64,000 nucleotides of DNA from Pratylenchus scribneri (GCA_030063045.1 JAQSEB010000178.1:62001-126000); one strand, 5' to 3'. Counted from the first letter of the stretch, positions 11,394-23,033 are shown. Translations and numbers: made by a program. The notes: generated from the letters alone by a model not told the origin.

Positions 11394-12359
11394 TTATGAA
11401 ATCAAATTCAAATAATTCAATGTATGCATTGTTGCATCGGCCATCCATCGGAATATTCTTATCAGCATTGAGGCAAGCATATTTCCTTTTTTACCTTCTT
11501 CCATTAATCCAAAACCACCGACCAAATTATTTTCGTTCCGTAATGAAGCCAATCTTCGTTCGGCTGCCGCCTCCTTTTCCTCAATCAATTTTCGTCGTTG
11601 TTCCAATTCCTTAGAAAATAAATTATTCGTTATTAAATAAACCCAATATTTAAATAAAACTATTTTTGAGACTTCTAAAAGCTTTGAAATGAGTTGCTTT
11701 CCTAAATGGTGATTAATTCTTAACTTGAGACCCAAAAATAAAGGCCCAAATATTAAATAGCAGTATCAAAGATTCTGCTTCGAATTCTTAAGAATTCCCA
11801 ATTTTAGAGAGACAACGTACTTCTTGAGTTTATTATCACCTCTTCGTGAGTTGGGCCTAATGTGAAGGGTACCCCTTCAGGTGTTAGCTGTTAGGATTAG
11901 AGGGATATTTCTATTTGAGATAATTTTTATCCCATCCATATCCGTAATCTATCAACATCACCGAATGACCATAGCCCCAATCTTGACGATCCATATGGGG
12001 GGCCTTTCACTTCCAAACTACATAAAATTTAGAAAAAATAAAAATGCCGAATATTAGTTTTATAGATTTTTTTTTATTACGGATACGGAGCTAGAATTAT
12101 GGCTTTAGCTTAGAATTAGGTTAAATTATTTGTAGGTAAAAAGAGGATAAACACCGCAAAAACTAATATTTAATTTTAACTTGTCCAATCTTGGCCAATT
12201 TATATTCGTATTCTATAAATATAATAATTCATTCTGGCAATTTCAAAATTTATGCCAATTTTTTTTCGCTTCTTACCAAGAAAGACTAGAGTCCTAAACT
12301 CATAAAAAATTGTAAAAAAGAACCAGTCGATCGCGTTCAATTGCTGCCTGCAATTCTCG
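11394..12359 (-). pseudogene. Coiled-coil C-terminal extension of the apyrase, behind a stop
   Basis: Two minus-strand blocks continue the reading frame of the apyrase beyond its TAA at 12360-12362: 12324-12359 (RELQAAIERDRL, then a GT donor) and 11394-11609 (acceptor CTAAG, phase 0, stop TAA). Together they would encode about 83 residues of charged helix, with ELEQRRKLIEEKEAAAERR at the start of the second block. Frame, donor, acceptor and phase all agree, so this reads as a real or formerly real exon pair. It could be reached by stop read-through or an alternative splice that skips the TAA, or it may be a relic after a recent nonsense change. The final hydrophobic part (MLIRIFRWMADATMHTLNYL) could be membrane-associated. 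Confidence 0.5.
11815..12020. mobile_element. Diverged TIR element, copy of the one at 18604
   Basis: It shares with 18604-18855, in the same order, a GTACTT start, TGTTAGGATTAGAGGGATATTT, TATCCCATCCATATCCGTAAT, ACCGAATGACC, a CAATCTTGACGATCC block and GGGGGGCCTTTCACTTCC. It lies between the two blocks of the apyrase extension. Ends and TSD are too worn to set. Confidence 0.55.
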
Positions 12360-15300
12360 TTACTTTTGTTCTTTATGCTGATTATGGTATGAATTCAACA
12401 AATGGAATCCGGCACCCAATGCCCACGAAACTTCCATCGTTCGTATTTTCTTCGTCAACTAAATAATTATTTTTAAATTATTCCTTCATTAATTTCTAAC
12501 ATGAAGTTCTTTGTCATCCGGTAGACCATATCCATAATGCAAAAGAGCATAAATATAGGTCAAATCCAAACATTGCCAAGGGCGCCAATGTTCCGGGCCA
12601 ATTGCTTCGGCTGGCATTGAGCAAGCTTAAAAATAATAAATTCACCAGTTTCGGGCATAAATATTTTTTCGAACTCATTAAATAAAAAAAAATAAAAAGA
12701 TGATCAATCAAAACTGTACCATAATTTTCTAAAATTAAGTACAGAAAAAAATAACCAAAAATTTTCAATAAATGTTTTTCCAGCGTAATTTTGAACTATA
12801 TTTCAGTTATATCATATCTCCTATTTGCTCATCTTGATAAATCAATGGTGTCTAACCCATCTATTCGAAAAATTCAAATAATTTAAATTAAGCAGATCTG
12901 AAAAATTTTAATCTAACTCCATTTTTTCATCCTAATCTTATAATTAGATCTAATAACAATGTTAATTTTTCCCTATACCTCTTTCCGCCGCCAATTTGAA
13001 TGCACCCACATTAGTGTTGCCCCCAATTTGTTCAATTGTATAATCCACAATATTCGCTTGCACTCCACGATCGTAGTAATAACCAAAAAGGTGCAAGTCC
13101 TCATTCAAAATTGCTGGTACTCGCTTTATCTCTGTCAAATTTGTCACATATTGTTTGGAGAATTCCAAACACGTTTGGAAGGAAGCTTCTTGTGTGGCGC
13201 TGTAAAATATTTTGGATTTGTCATGGCGGTAAATTCGATATTTATAGATTAGCAAAAGTTAGCCAAAATTGGGTAAAATTAGGTAATTATAATTATTTAA
13301 ATCCTCCATCCAAAGTATGGGCCGGTCTTTTAGTCATAATTCAAGAAGAAATCAACTAATTTAGAAATGTCAATATGTCATTCGAAAGTACAAAGAATCT
13401 TAAAAATATGGCTTTTTTGAATACCTAAAAGAATTTGTAAAATAAACGGTTTAAAATTCGTAGCAATAAAAGACATAAATCTTTTAAAAGTTAGATTAAA
13501 CTTTAAAAAGCCCAAATTATAGTGGACATTTTGGGCTTTTTCCAATGTTAAATCGCTGATTACTTATTTTTTAAAATAATAAACAAAGAATTTGCCCAGT
13601 CTGGTATTAAAATTATGGATATGGAAGGTTCTAATTCCAATCCCATTCCATTGATATGATTTTATTTTAAAAAACGTAAAAATTACTATTTAGATAATCA
13701 ACCAACTATTACTTTATTTATCTGATTTTTATATTTTCTGGACAAATTTTTACTAAATCAATTATAGAATATTTCTAGAATTAAGACCCGCAAAAGTTAT
13801 TATGAATTTCCAAAATTTGTCACTTTTTTATTAAAGGCATCGAAAAAGGCCAATGGGGCTAACCTTACTAGCCAAACATTTCCCGCATAATCCCAATCAT
13901 CCAAAACAAATTTCTTTGGCAAACAATGTGTTTTCAATGTTGGTGCCCCATTTGGATTCCAATCTGGCGAGGAAAGTTTGGCAATGCCGAGTCGAGAGGC
14001 AACCAGTCCATTGCCCAAATAACTAAATAAAATTTACAAAAAATTCTCAAATGTCAAAAAAAACCTGTGAGTGTAAAGTCGCAGCTCTTTGTCAAAAATT
14101 TTGAGGCGATGCGAATATTTTTGACGGGAAACGCCTTTCATCGATGCCCCAAAATCATCGGGAATAAATGTGACTTGGGTGGATCCTTCAATTCAAAAAA
14201 ATCTCCTACAAAAAAAAACAAATCCCAACCTCCGCCTAAATCGAGTGCAGCTGCCCCTTTTCCTCCTAAAATATTCAATTTTAACGGTTTTAACCGATTT
14301 TAATAAAACTTTTTTCGAGAACATCATCCAGCCTTTCAAGAAGGAAATTCAACGTGAACCATCCAAAAACGCCCTCATCCGTTCCGCTTAAAACACCAAC
14401 GGCGTCATCATCGACCAGGAAACCGCTCGACATTATTTCATTCTCAATCTGTGAATAAATTTGGGCTGTATAATAAATTAAGAAATTTTTAAATCAGAAA
14501 AATGTCCAATAAAATTTTGCTCATTGGCAAATATTTTCCTTTCCACAATCTTTTATTAATAATTTTAGATTATTATTGTAGTGCATTTTAATATCAAAAT
14601 GATAGATATGATTCTAATCAGTACAATGGTATAAAGCAAAATTAGTGCGCAAATTCAGTTGAACATTTCTTTACTTGAATATTTGGTATCCGTTTTTTGG
14701 GTCAATTGAGGAAAAGAAGGCTCCCCCTTTGGGTCATCAGGATTAGGGTAATTAGGGGTCAATCAGGGAGAGGATATCATCTACGGTAACCACTAATGAC
14801 TGTAACCCTAATCCTGTTGACAGAAAGCGAGACCCTGCACTTTTCCCTTCCCAATAAAAAAGCGGATAAAAGGTACAAGTACCCAAATTTAGTCCGCAAT
14901 ATTTTAATCAAGTAAAAGTTCGTAATATAAGGTCAACGAATCCTGTCTCCCAAAATTATTTGAAATCAACTTTTTTGTGAATTAAAATTTAGCAAACCAT
15001 AAAACAATATTTACATGTGAAAGTATGGCATCGGCCTCTTTCTCGGACAAAAGGCGTACACCGGCGGTTGCCTTGAATACAAGCGGCGTTTTGCCCCACA
15101 AATCTTCCGGAATTTGCTTTTTGGCAATCAACAACAATTCGCGAACATTTTCCGCAGCCAATTCTGGCGATTTCGCAAAACATGACACTCCGGGTTTAAC
15201 CTCAAAATTTACAATAGAAATTATAATTCTTTATCCCCTCACTTCTTTGTATGTTTCGGCTTCCAATTTGAATATACTCGGTTCTTGGGTGGTATCATGA

Positions 15301-16235
15301 CTGAATTCGAATAGCTAAAAATAATTTATATATTTAAAATATATTTAAATTCAATTCACATGCAAACGAGTGCCCGTTGAACCCGCATCAATGACGGCCG
15401 CAAAGAAACGGCATTGACTTTTCTCCTTAATTTATGTGTTTTGAACTCTTTGCAATAAAATGCTCGATTTTTGAACAATTTTTAATCTAATAAGACTGTT
15501 GAAAATTTCAAAACCATAAACGGTGCATATCCAAACAGAGAAGGGGACATTTAGTTAGCCATTTATAATACTCCTTAAGTATTTGTCTTATAGCATTGCT
15601 AGGCTAGGAGCTAGGAACAATTTTTAAAATCTGTATCCACTCAAAAATATAGTTCACATTTCTCTAAACTCTATTCTTTTAATAAGTCATTATAAAAAGT
15701 ATTTTATAAACAACTTGAATTTTTGCAGAAATGCCAATTTTAGTTGATATTAGTACTTTCAATTTGGTTCCTTTTCCTGTTATTGCCAATTTAATTGGTC
15801 AAAACTCTAAAAGTATTGCATTTAATAGAAATTTCCAATTTTTTTCAAATCTATCAAATTCCATTTCAATTCGAATCTCTTTTCGGAATATCCTTCAACA
15901 AAATTAGCTTAAAGAGCTTTACTAAAAGCCCATAAATACGAAGTGGCATTTTAAGTATAACTTGATTTTTTCCTTAATCATATATTCCAAGAGAAATCAC
16001 TATTCTTCGATATTGCCCAATTTCATCAATTCTAAGCCCAAACCTTTTCCTCCAAATCGGGAGATAAACATTTTTGGATCTCGTTTGTGTCCGGTGGATG
16101 CAATCGATTATGGGAAATCTCGTCAGATCTCTCAAAAAGCAATTGGCACTGAATGGATGTGAAAAATAGAAGCAAAATGATGCTGACGAAATGGACGAAA
16201 TAAATTAATTTATGGAAAAGCTGCATCACTTTCAT
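12360..16235 (-). CDS. ENTPD5/6-like nucleoside diphosphatase (CD39 apyrase family)
   Basis: Eleven minus-strand exons: 16044-16235, 15360-15425, 15243-15314, 15015-15200, 14310-14448, 14230-14265, 14065-14185, 13864-14022, 12979-13199, 12501-12625 and 12360-12458. They total 1416 nt, 471 residues, with all phases closing. The N-terminus has one hydrophobic segment (signal peptide or anchor, about residues 9-30). Apyrase conserved regions are clear: ACR1 AVIDAGSTGTRLH, ACR2/3 VFKATAGVRLL, then the GWFTLNFLL stretch, ACR4 ALDLGGGSTQVTF, and ACR5 SYLGNGLVASRL; the end WQCLDLTYIYALLHYGYG and MEVSWALGAGFHLL is typical of ENTPD5/6 and nematode uda-1. Such enzymes hydrolyse UDP/GDP in the ER/Golgi lumen, helping glycoprotein folding and sugar-nucleotide exchange. 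With only an N-terminal hydrophobic segment it is probably lumenal or secreted. One intron is about 44 nt; another carries a MITE. Confidence 0.93.
14685..14888. mobile_element. TIR element in an apyrase intron
   Basis: Lies inside the intron 14449-15014. Inverted arms: GGTATCCGTTTTTTGGG...GGGTCATCAGGATTAGGGT on the left and the reverse complement of ACCCTAATCCTGTTGACAG...GGTACAAGTACC on the right. The inner CATCAGGATTAGGG word and pyrimidine/purine tract are shared with 18604-18855 and 11815-12020. Confidence 0.65.
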
Positions 16236-16919
16236 TTTATCCAATTTTTAATCTTCAAAATTTTGGCAATTTTTGGACAAAATTTTAAATTAATTACTTG
16301 AAATATATTTAATAAAGAATATCACGATTATTAGGAATAACTTAATTAGAGATATGCTTAACATTACGAATATTTTATTTGTTTTTTTGATTTAAAAGAT
16401 AATTTATTCATATTATTGAAAATGTAGCGGCGGAAAATGAGTCTAATGAATAGCAGAATTGGACGAATTAGAGATATAATCTCTATATAAGAAATTGGGA
16501 AATTTTCGGGTGAATGTCGATGTCGTCGAATTTACGTAAAAAGTACAAAAAAGGACCAATATATTTTATGAGAAATGGAAATAGTCTGTCAATGTTAACT
16601 AATTATATACTAATGTTAATGTACATTGCGCCGAGAACACAGACTGGTGCTAACGTTTCGTTTTAAGGCATATTTTGTTATCAGATTTTATTATGAACAA
16701 ACAATGATTTGATAAAATTGGTAAAGTTCCTTTTTTGTCAAATTGGGCCTTCCGGTGAAGAATCGTGAAAATGGAAGGTCCGTTCGCATCTTTATTTAGT
16801 GATTGAATTAAAATAGATTGCGGACAAGAAAAAAAAACATTTTGATCAATATGGACAGTGGCAAACTGCCAAAAATGATCAATTATTTTATAAGACTTGG
16901 AAAAGGGACTGACTAATAA
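16236..16919. other. Upstream flank of the apyrase, no gene seen
   Basis: AT-rich sequence. The minus-strand frame 16650-16982 has no domain and runs into the transposon at 16920, so it is not called. Confidence 0.45.
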
Positions 16920-17904
16920 AGCTAAGTTCACAATGGAGGGTGAGAGTGCAGACTGTGAGTCAATGCTGCGAGTGCGATTCAATGCTGAGAGTCAATGCTG
17001 CGTGTGCGATCACAACCATTTCACAATGACGGTGAGAGTGCATGTTCATAGTCAATGCTGAGAGTGCGAGTGCTATTCAGACCAAAAGTGCAAAAAAGTG
17101 CAAAATAAACAAGAAGACTGTTCACAATGGAGTCAAACACTCGAGTGAGAGTCAATGCTGAGAGTCAATGCTGCGAGTGCGAGTGCGATGAAAGTGAATG
17201 TTCTTATTGTGAAATGGTGCGGGGTCAATTTGCCGGATATCCTGCTTAATCCCGCGCACCTTTAGGTTTCGTTCAAAACGGATATGATATTCGTGATCCT
17301 CGACCCAGATTACCCCATAAACGACTATTTTTGTGAAAATTTAGAGAAAATTCGCTCCGCGGTTTGGCCACGGTATAACTCGCGCACCGCTTGGTCAATC
17401 CCGAATTTTTTTTCGATATTCGGGATCTCCGACCTCGATTACCCATTCCCTGAACATTTGGTGGCAAAATTCGGAAAAAAAATTTTTTGGAAACAGAAGG
17501 GTCCCCCCTATGGGTGGGGTAGATTTTTTGTTCGGAGTCAATGACTCGTGAAAAAATATCTAATTTTCTAGATATTTTGCCTTCACTTGTTTTGGAGTCA
17601 TTGACTATAGACACTGACTATGGTGGCTGAGTTTCTTTTTTTCGTTGTGAACACCCCCATGTGGTTTGACTCTCACTATGAAATTGCACTATTTTTTGGT
17701 CGCACACTCCTATTGTGAACACCCCAAAAAAGAAATTGCACTATTTTGTCATTGACTCCGAAATTTTGAGTCAATGACTCGAATTTTCGAGTCACTGACT
17801 CCCTGAGTCAATGACTCTGGGTAAGTGTTCACAACAAAAACATTCACTTGCGTCGCAGCATTGACTCACAGTCTGCACACTCACCCTCCATTGTGAACTT
17901 AGCT
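16920..17904. mobile_element. Harbinger-like TIR element, 985 bp, TAA TSD
   Basis: Inverted arms of about 50 bp begin AGCTAAGTTCACAATGGAGG and run through GAGTGCAGACTGTGAGTCAA; the right end at 17855-17904 is the near-exact reverse complement. TAA flanks both sides (16917-16919 and 17905-17907), fitting the 3-bp TWA target of PIF/Harbinger elements. The left third is built from repeats of GAGTCAATGCTGAGAGTGCGA; the centre (17220-17520) is distinctly GC-richer, with two related GATCCTCGACCCAGATTACCC-like blocks. There is no transposase frame. The short ORFs inside are by-products of the repeats. Confidence 0.85.
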
Positions 17905-17907
17905 TAA

Positions 17908-18603
17908 CTGGCTTATTTATTAGATTATTTATTAAAAAAAGCAGAAGTTTAGTTTCAATTTATATAAGTAAAAATTAAGCCAAAATTTTGGAAAATTGGC
18001 CATGACTTTGTCATTTGACCTGTGATTATAAAAGGGAAATTGCCATTTTAGTGGTATTTATTTTTGCAATTTTATTTAGATTGTTTGTTGTTTACATGTT
18101 CTAAACTTTGCTGATTCGATGTTACTATTGGGTAAAAGCTCTATTTTTGCCAAATCATTATTTTGTGGAATTATTCGCATCAAAAATTAGTTGGCATCGA
18201 TTTTTTTGAGACCCTCGGGGAAGCATAAAAAGAGAAAAATGGATGGCAGAGAAATTCGCAGAGGCATTTTGGCCAATGGCCACATTCTCCTTCCCGCCGC
18301 TCGTCTATTTTCGCTTTTTGGTTGCTATGCAGCTGTGGGCCCGACCCCAAAAATTGTTTACCACACAAAAAATTCTCTCTCTCCCCGAGGGGTTTCCCTG
18401 AATTGAACTGAAAAGACTGAGACATAAAATCATCGACTTATTTTCGTTCATCAAAGAACGATGAAGGATTTTATTTGGCAAATACAAAAATAACAATCTT
18501 TAAATAGACCAAAATAAAAAAAATAATATATTTCTTTTTGCTCACCATTAGTGTTTTTCCATTTTCATAACTCATTCATTCTTTTGCTTTGGAAAAGTCG
18601 ATT
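17908..18603. other. Spacer with a GC-richer block
   Basis: 18190-18420 is less AT-rich than its flanks and contains overlapping short frames on both strands, but no splice-consistent exon or domain is visible. Nothing else recognised. Confidence 0.4.
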
Positions 18604-18855
18604 GGTACTTATAACTTATGTAGTTTACAACCTTTTTTTGAGAAGGGAAGAAAAGTGGATGTCCCTCTTCGGGGTGATTAGAGTTAGGGGATATTTTACG
18701 AATTTTACCCCATCATATCCGTAATAAACTATCCTCGAATGACCCTTATTTACTCTAATCCTGATGACCCAATACGGGGGGGGGGGGGGGGGGGGGACCT
18801 TTTATTACTTTCCAAAAAGAGGATATGAATTGTAAACTAATAAATAACAAGTGCC
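18604..18855. mobile_element. TIR element, GGTACTT ends, with a G tract
   Basis: Arms of about 90-100 bp: GGTACTTATAACTTATGTAG...GGGGTGATTAGAGTTAGG on the left, and on the right the reverse complement of CTCTAATCCTGATGACCC...GTTATTTATTAG-like sequence ending in AAGTGCC. A run of about 20 G at 18776-18797 sits at the position of the GGGGGACC block of the family. The flanks AGTCGATT and AGTGAATT agree at 6 of 8 positions, consistent with a worn 8-bp TSD. Confidence 0.75.
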
Positions 18856-19002
18856 AGTGAATTGGAATTAACAAAGTTTTGAAAATTGTGGTTTTTAAAA
18901 TTTATCTTTCAGAAATGTGACAGCATTTTTTATTAGTTTATGTTCTTCTGGAATTTGCAATTTAAATCTAAAATTTTGGATTTTGAATAATTTTTCTGCA
19001 AT

Positions 19003-21791
19003 TTAATAATTGTATTTCTTTTGACATTTTCCATCTACCCATTTGCACATCCAAAGTGTTTCGCATGGCAATTGGCCATGTGATCCATTCCACATGCAAT
19101 AATCCGCCACATTCACACATTTTTTGTCCAATATTGACCAAATGCATTTCCCAATACATTTGTTCGGGTCTTTTTCTGTAAAGAAATAATTATTATTGCG
19201 ATTTCCTCTTGATTGGATTAATTAAATAAATAATTAAGTGGATTTAATTTGAATAGTAAAAATTTGTGACTAAAAAGGCAAAAATTAGCAAAAGCGGGCA
19301 ATTTTGATAACTTTTGGACCAATGTATTTGAAGGGATACTGTAATACAAGGGAACTTAGGTTTTTACAATGATGGTTTTTTTGGTAAATTTTTGCCGAAT
19401 TTTAGTCTGGTTTATAAATTCTTGTCAAGAATTTCCTTGCAGCACTTCATTTTTTGATTAAAAATTTATATATATATATATAAAAAATTTGAGTTTCGTT
19501 CATTTTTTCAAGTTTTGGAAGTTCTATCCAGCCGATTTTCGTGATCTTTTTTTTAAAAGTCGCAGAATTCCAATGCGCATCTGAAATAAATCAGGCATCT
19601 CGAAATACCCAACCGGTTTCGAGTTATTAGCCAAAAACCGGTTTAAAAAAATTGAACTTTTTCGGTTTGCCCAGGTAAAACTTTTTTCCTTTTGATTTTT
19701 GGGTTTTGGGCCCGGAGAGAGGGGGGCAAGTTAGAGTCTTAGCTACAAAATGATATATACATTGTGGGGTCTAAACTCAAAACCCAAGCCTGTGGAGGCC
19801 GGCAAAAATTGGCAACTCGGCACTTTTTCCTTTGTGGCCGATTTGGTAAGAGGGGAGGAATTGCACGGAGGTCGCGGGTTCGAATCCCACCAAAGGTCAA
19901 TAATTTTTTTAGAGGTTTTCGATGATGGGGATTACGAATTTGAGGTTTATTTTGAGAATTAAACCGGTTTAAATTTTTAAACCGGTTGTGCGCGAGTTGA
20001 ATTTTGATTAGAAAATTGCGGAATGGATTCTAAAATGAAATATAACCCTTCTAGAAACCTTTTAAAGCGCGTTAGCGCTTTCTTCATACCGTCCCACGTA
20101 TTCCTTCCGTCACCCCCTTAAGAACCAGCGGGCTTGCCCTGCTGGTTCTGAATTTACCTATTAAAAAATGACAGATTTTTGCTTGAGTTTTAAAAATATT
20201 TTTCGGGCTTTTGCCTGGATTTGAATCCTATTGCGTACATAGTTTTCTAGTTTGGAAATGGCATCGCTGTATTTGATCAATCAAGTTGATTGTTGATATA
20301 AAATATTCTAGATAAAGGGCTAACCGAATTGAGATGTATACTAATTAATAAACTAAAATTTGTGAATGAGAAATTGGTCAGTGCCTAAAATTTGGTAGGA
20401 AAAATTTGTAATTAAACTATTTAACAAATTTATAAATATTTTCTGCATTCATATCTGTAAATTATAATAAATTTCTCACCTATTGCACATGATTCCTTCA
20501 GAATAATACAATCTGAGACTTCGTAAACACAAGAGGCAAATGTCCCATTGAAACAAGTCTCCACTGTTTCTGAAATTTTAACCATTAAAATTCAAAATAT
20601 GCAAATTGGCAGCAACGATTTTTGCAATACTCCGCAATTCCGATGCATTTCCCATTCAACAAATCATAGGCCATATCCTTCCTTTCATAGCATTCTTTCA
20701 TAAGTTTCTTCGCATTAGCTAAAATTTATAATAAGATAATTAAATTTAAAAATAATTTAAAATCGTGAGAATTTCGGTTTCGCCAAAAATATGCCAAGTT
20801 TTAGTAAAAACATAAAAAAGTTTTCATGGTTAATTTTTGATATTTAACACGAGTGTGACAATTTATGGTAATCGTATTTGGCCATTTTGGTAATATAAAT
20901 ACCAACATTTATAAATATTTTAATAATCTCTTCATATTGGTATTAAGCTTACAAAAATTTCATAAATGGGACAAAATGAGGTAAAATTCGTATTTTGACC
21001 TTATTACTTATTATTAATTATTTTTATGAATAGAATTAATTTAATTTTTAAAAGGCTTCCATTAATTAAATTTACATCTAATTTTTTAAAATATACAAAA
21101 CGAACCATCGCTTACGATGCATGTATTCGGCTCTGGATTGTAGGCACATTTGTCTTCTTTATCACATTGATCTTTATCCCTTATTGCTATAAAATTAGCT
21201 AGAATTAAAACTAATTAAATAATATATATTGATTGACCTGGACATTTGTCGGCTGTTACCACACATTTTGATGATGTTTTATCGAAGGCACATTTTTGTT
21301 CCTTATTGCAGTTGTTCCTGTCCTCGATGCCTAAAATTATTATATTTTTTATGATATTTTGGATAAAAAGTTGTATCAATGAAGGATAAAGCTGCTGAAT
21401 CAAAATAGACATTTTTTGAGTATAAATTGCTCATAAAAATCAAAGGCATCATTGATTATTTAACCAAAATTGGCCAAAAAACCTTTAATTTAAAATTTCA
21501 TTTTTGGCTATTTTTTGACCCGGACCACCGGATTTAATTAAAAATTTATTTTACCTTTGCATTTATCTTCAATTTTCATGCATTTCTTTGACTTTTCATC
21601 GAAGACACATTTTTCTTCCTTATTGCATTTGTCCATTTCCTTTATGCCTAAAAATGGATAGGAATTATTTAAAATTATTTTCATTTACCTGGACATTTGT
21701 CCTCCTCATCTTCGCCATTATTTTCAATTGTCAATGATAAAAGTACCAAAATTAGTAGCAATTTTGGAAGAAAATGCATATAAATAATCAT
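19003..21791 (-). CDS. Modular cysteine-rich secreted protein, 244 aa
   Basis: Seven minus-strand exons: 21689-21791, 21555-21647, 21238-21330, 21106-21186, 20617-20718, 20480-20569 and 19003-19175; 735 nt with every internal border at phase 1. Exon 1 encodes a signal peptide (LLLILVLLSLTIENNG) and an acidic EDEEDKCPG. Exons 2, 3 and 4 are repeats of one 27-31 residue module: C-N/D-K-E-x-K-C-x-F/Y at the front, then a lysine-rich turn with C and, in exons 2 and 3, a closing DKC. Exons 5-7 are more divergent cysteine-rich modules, the last with WNGSHGQLPCETLWMCKW. All exons up to the last are symmetric (1-1), so they can be duplicated without breaking the frame. I do not recognise the family; an extracellular role is inferred. 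The exon 5 donor at 20616 and exon 4 donor at 21105 were chosen by phase. Confidence 0.75.
19828..19897 (+). other. tRNA-like sequence with pol III A and B boxes (SINE head or tRNA relic)
   Basis: TGGCCGATTTGG at 19835-19846 matches the A box with one deviation, and GGTTCGAATCC at 19877-19887 is a perfect B box. CCTTTG at 19829-19834 can pair with CAAAGG at 19891-19896 as an acceptor stem, and GCGGG/CCCAC forms most of a T stem. D and anticodon stems do not fold cleanly, so a functional tRNA is unlikely. It sits in the last intron of the cysteine-rich gene, between AAACCGGTTT words at about 19635 and 19962, which suggests a tRNA-derived retroposon or a relic carried by a larger repeat. Confidence 0.5.
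20064..20149. repeat. Two GC-rich hairpins
   Basis: AAAGCGCGTTAGCGCTTT at 20064-20081 forms a 7-bp stem with a GTTA loop. About 40 bp on, 20121-20149 pairs AGAACCAGC with GCTGGTTCT around GGGCTTGCCC-like sequence, giving an 11-12 bp stem. They stand out in AT-rich intron sequence; similar hairpins occur at 56042 and 56160. Confidence 0.7.
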
Positions 21792-22426
21792 ATAATTTAT
21801 TTTTATTTCAACTAATTTTATTATTAAAGGCAAATTTTCCTCAATTTGATTTTTTTATTTTTTTGCATCGTGGATTTCCTTCACGGAATTAATTTTTGCT
21901 ATATTTTATTTACTCAACAAAAGGACGAAATTAATTAATTATTCTTGGGAATTCAGGAGAAAAATTTTATTTTGATTCTTTTGAAATGTGGGAATGTAAC
22001 CAATTAAATTTTCATCAATTATTATTTTTTAAATTGGATTTGTATGATGAAAAAGGATACTTATATCAGTTATTTATTAAGAAATGTGATTTTTTATTTT
22101 TATTTCATTTTTCATCTATTATTGTAAAGCGATGAAAAAATTGTTTTATTTATGGCTTAGATTCTAATGACCAATTTGAGTGTAACATAAGTGATTTTTG
22201 GGGGTGACATGACAAAATCCTGTCTGGGCTCTGGGGATAATACCTAAGTACAAAAAAGTTGGATTAATTCATTGGAAATAGAATAGAATTAAATAACCAT
22301 TTTAATGCCATTTCTTTATTGAAATTAATTTTAAAAATCATAATTATCCATCCATCAAAACATTTATTTGGTTGAATTTTATTCTTCAACGTCACTATTT
22401 GACTTTATTCATCAATAATAATTCAA
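21792..22426. other. AT-rich spacer
   Basis: Upstream of the modular cysteine-rich gene and downstream of the next minus-strand gene. Nothing recognised. Confidence 0.5.
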
Positions 22427-22805
22427 TCAGTCACGCGTGAAGCAACTCACTCCATTTCCAGTATCTTTGCATTCGGTGCCTGCAGCGCATTCACGAAAAA
22501 CGGCACAACCTCCGGTGCAAACGCCGAAATATTTCAGGTAATTCGCTTCACCACCTTTATATATATTAATTAAAAGGATACATTATATACTTTTTAAAGA
22601 GAAAGGCCTGGAGCATTTATTTTCTCCAAAATTTGTGAAAATTTATAGAACTTACTTGCACACCATTGAGTGTTTTCAGGCATATTACGTACCGGGCATG
22701 GGCCTTGACTACAGCCAGAACCAGCAGAACCTCAAACAAAGTTCAATGTCAAAAGAAGGACACAAATTGCGAAGAACAAAATGGACAAACCAATTCTCCT
22801 TTTAT
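22427..22805 (-). pseudogene. Small cysteine-rich secreted protein gene, 5' end disrupted
   Basis: Two minus-strand coding blocks join at phase 1: 22656-22730 and 22427-22554 (GTAAGT donor, AAAG acceptor). They encode about 67 residues with GCSQGPCPVRNMPENTQWC, then FGVCTGGCAVFRECAAGTEC and a SCFTRD end; ten cysteines suggest a disulphide-bonded secreted peptide. Directly upstream in the same frame is a signal-peptide-like run (GLSILFFAICVLLLTLNFV), but it is separated by an in-frame TGA and has no in-frame ATG before it. Either this is a recently broken gene, or the 22731 border is an acceptor and the true signal exon lies further up. A more decayed copy of the last exon lies at 23731-23826. 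Confidence 0.5.
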
Positions 22806-23033
22806 ATTGCCCCAAAAACGTCCACCAAACCCGTGCATCATCCTCATATTTTTCATTTTATAAATGTTTGAATGATTTTTGCTCTTTTTGTTACAATTAT
22901 TAGTCCAATTCCAGCATATTTTTTGTATTATGAATTGATCCATTCAATAGTAAATGGACGATATAAAATTTTTTATTTTTCAATTCGATTATGCAAATGA
23001 AATAATTTGCAAACTTTTGTAATTAGTATTTAT

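Noticed and set aside
12959..13359. Plus-strand frames opposite the apyrase exon at 12979-13199
   Set aside because: They are antisense shadows of a well-supported coding exon.
17273..17614. Frames on both strands in a GC-richer segment, possibly a transposase
   Set aside because: No DDE/DDD motif or helix-turn-helix is visible and the segment is inside internal repeats of the element.
18180..18425. Two overlapping ORFs in a GC-richer patch
   Set aside because: Neither has a recognisable domain, signal or matching splice sites; may be an old exon or repeat but cannot be supported.
19828..19897. Functional tRNA gene
   Set aside because: B box and acceptor stem look right, but D and anticodon stems do not pair and no consistent anticodon loop can be placed.
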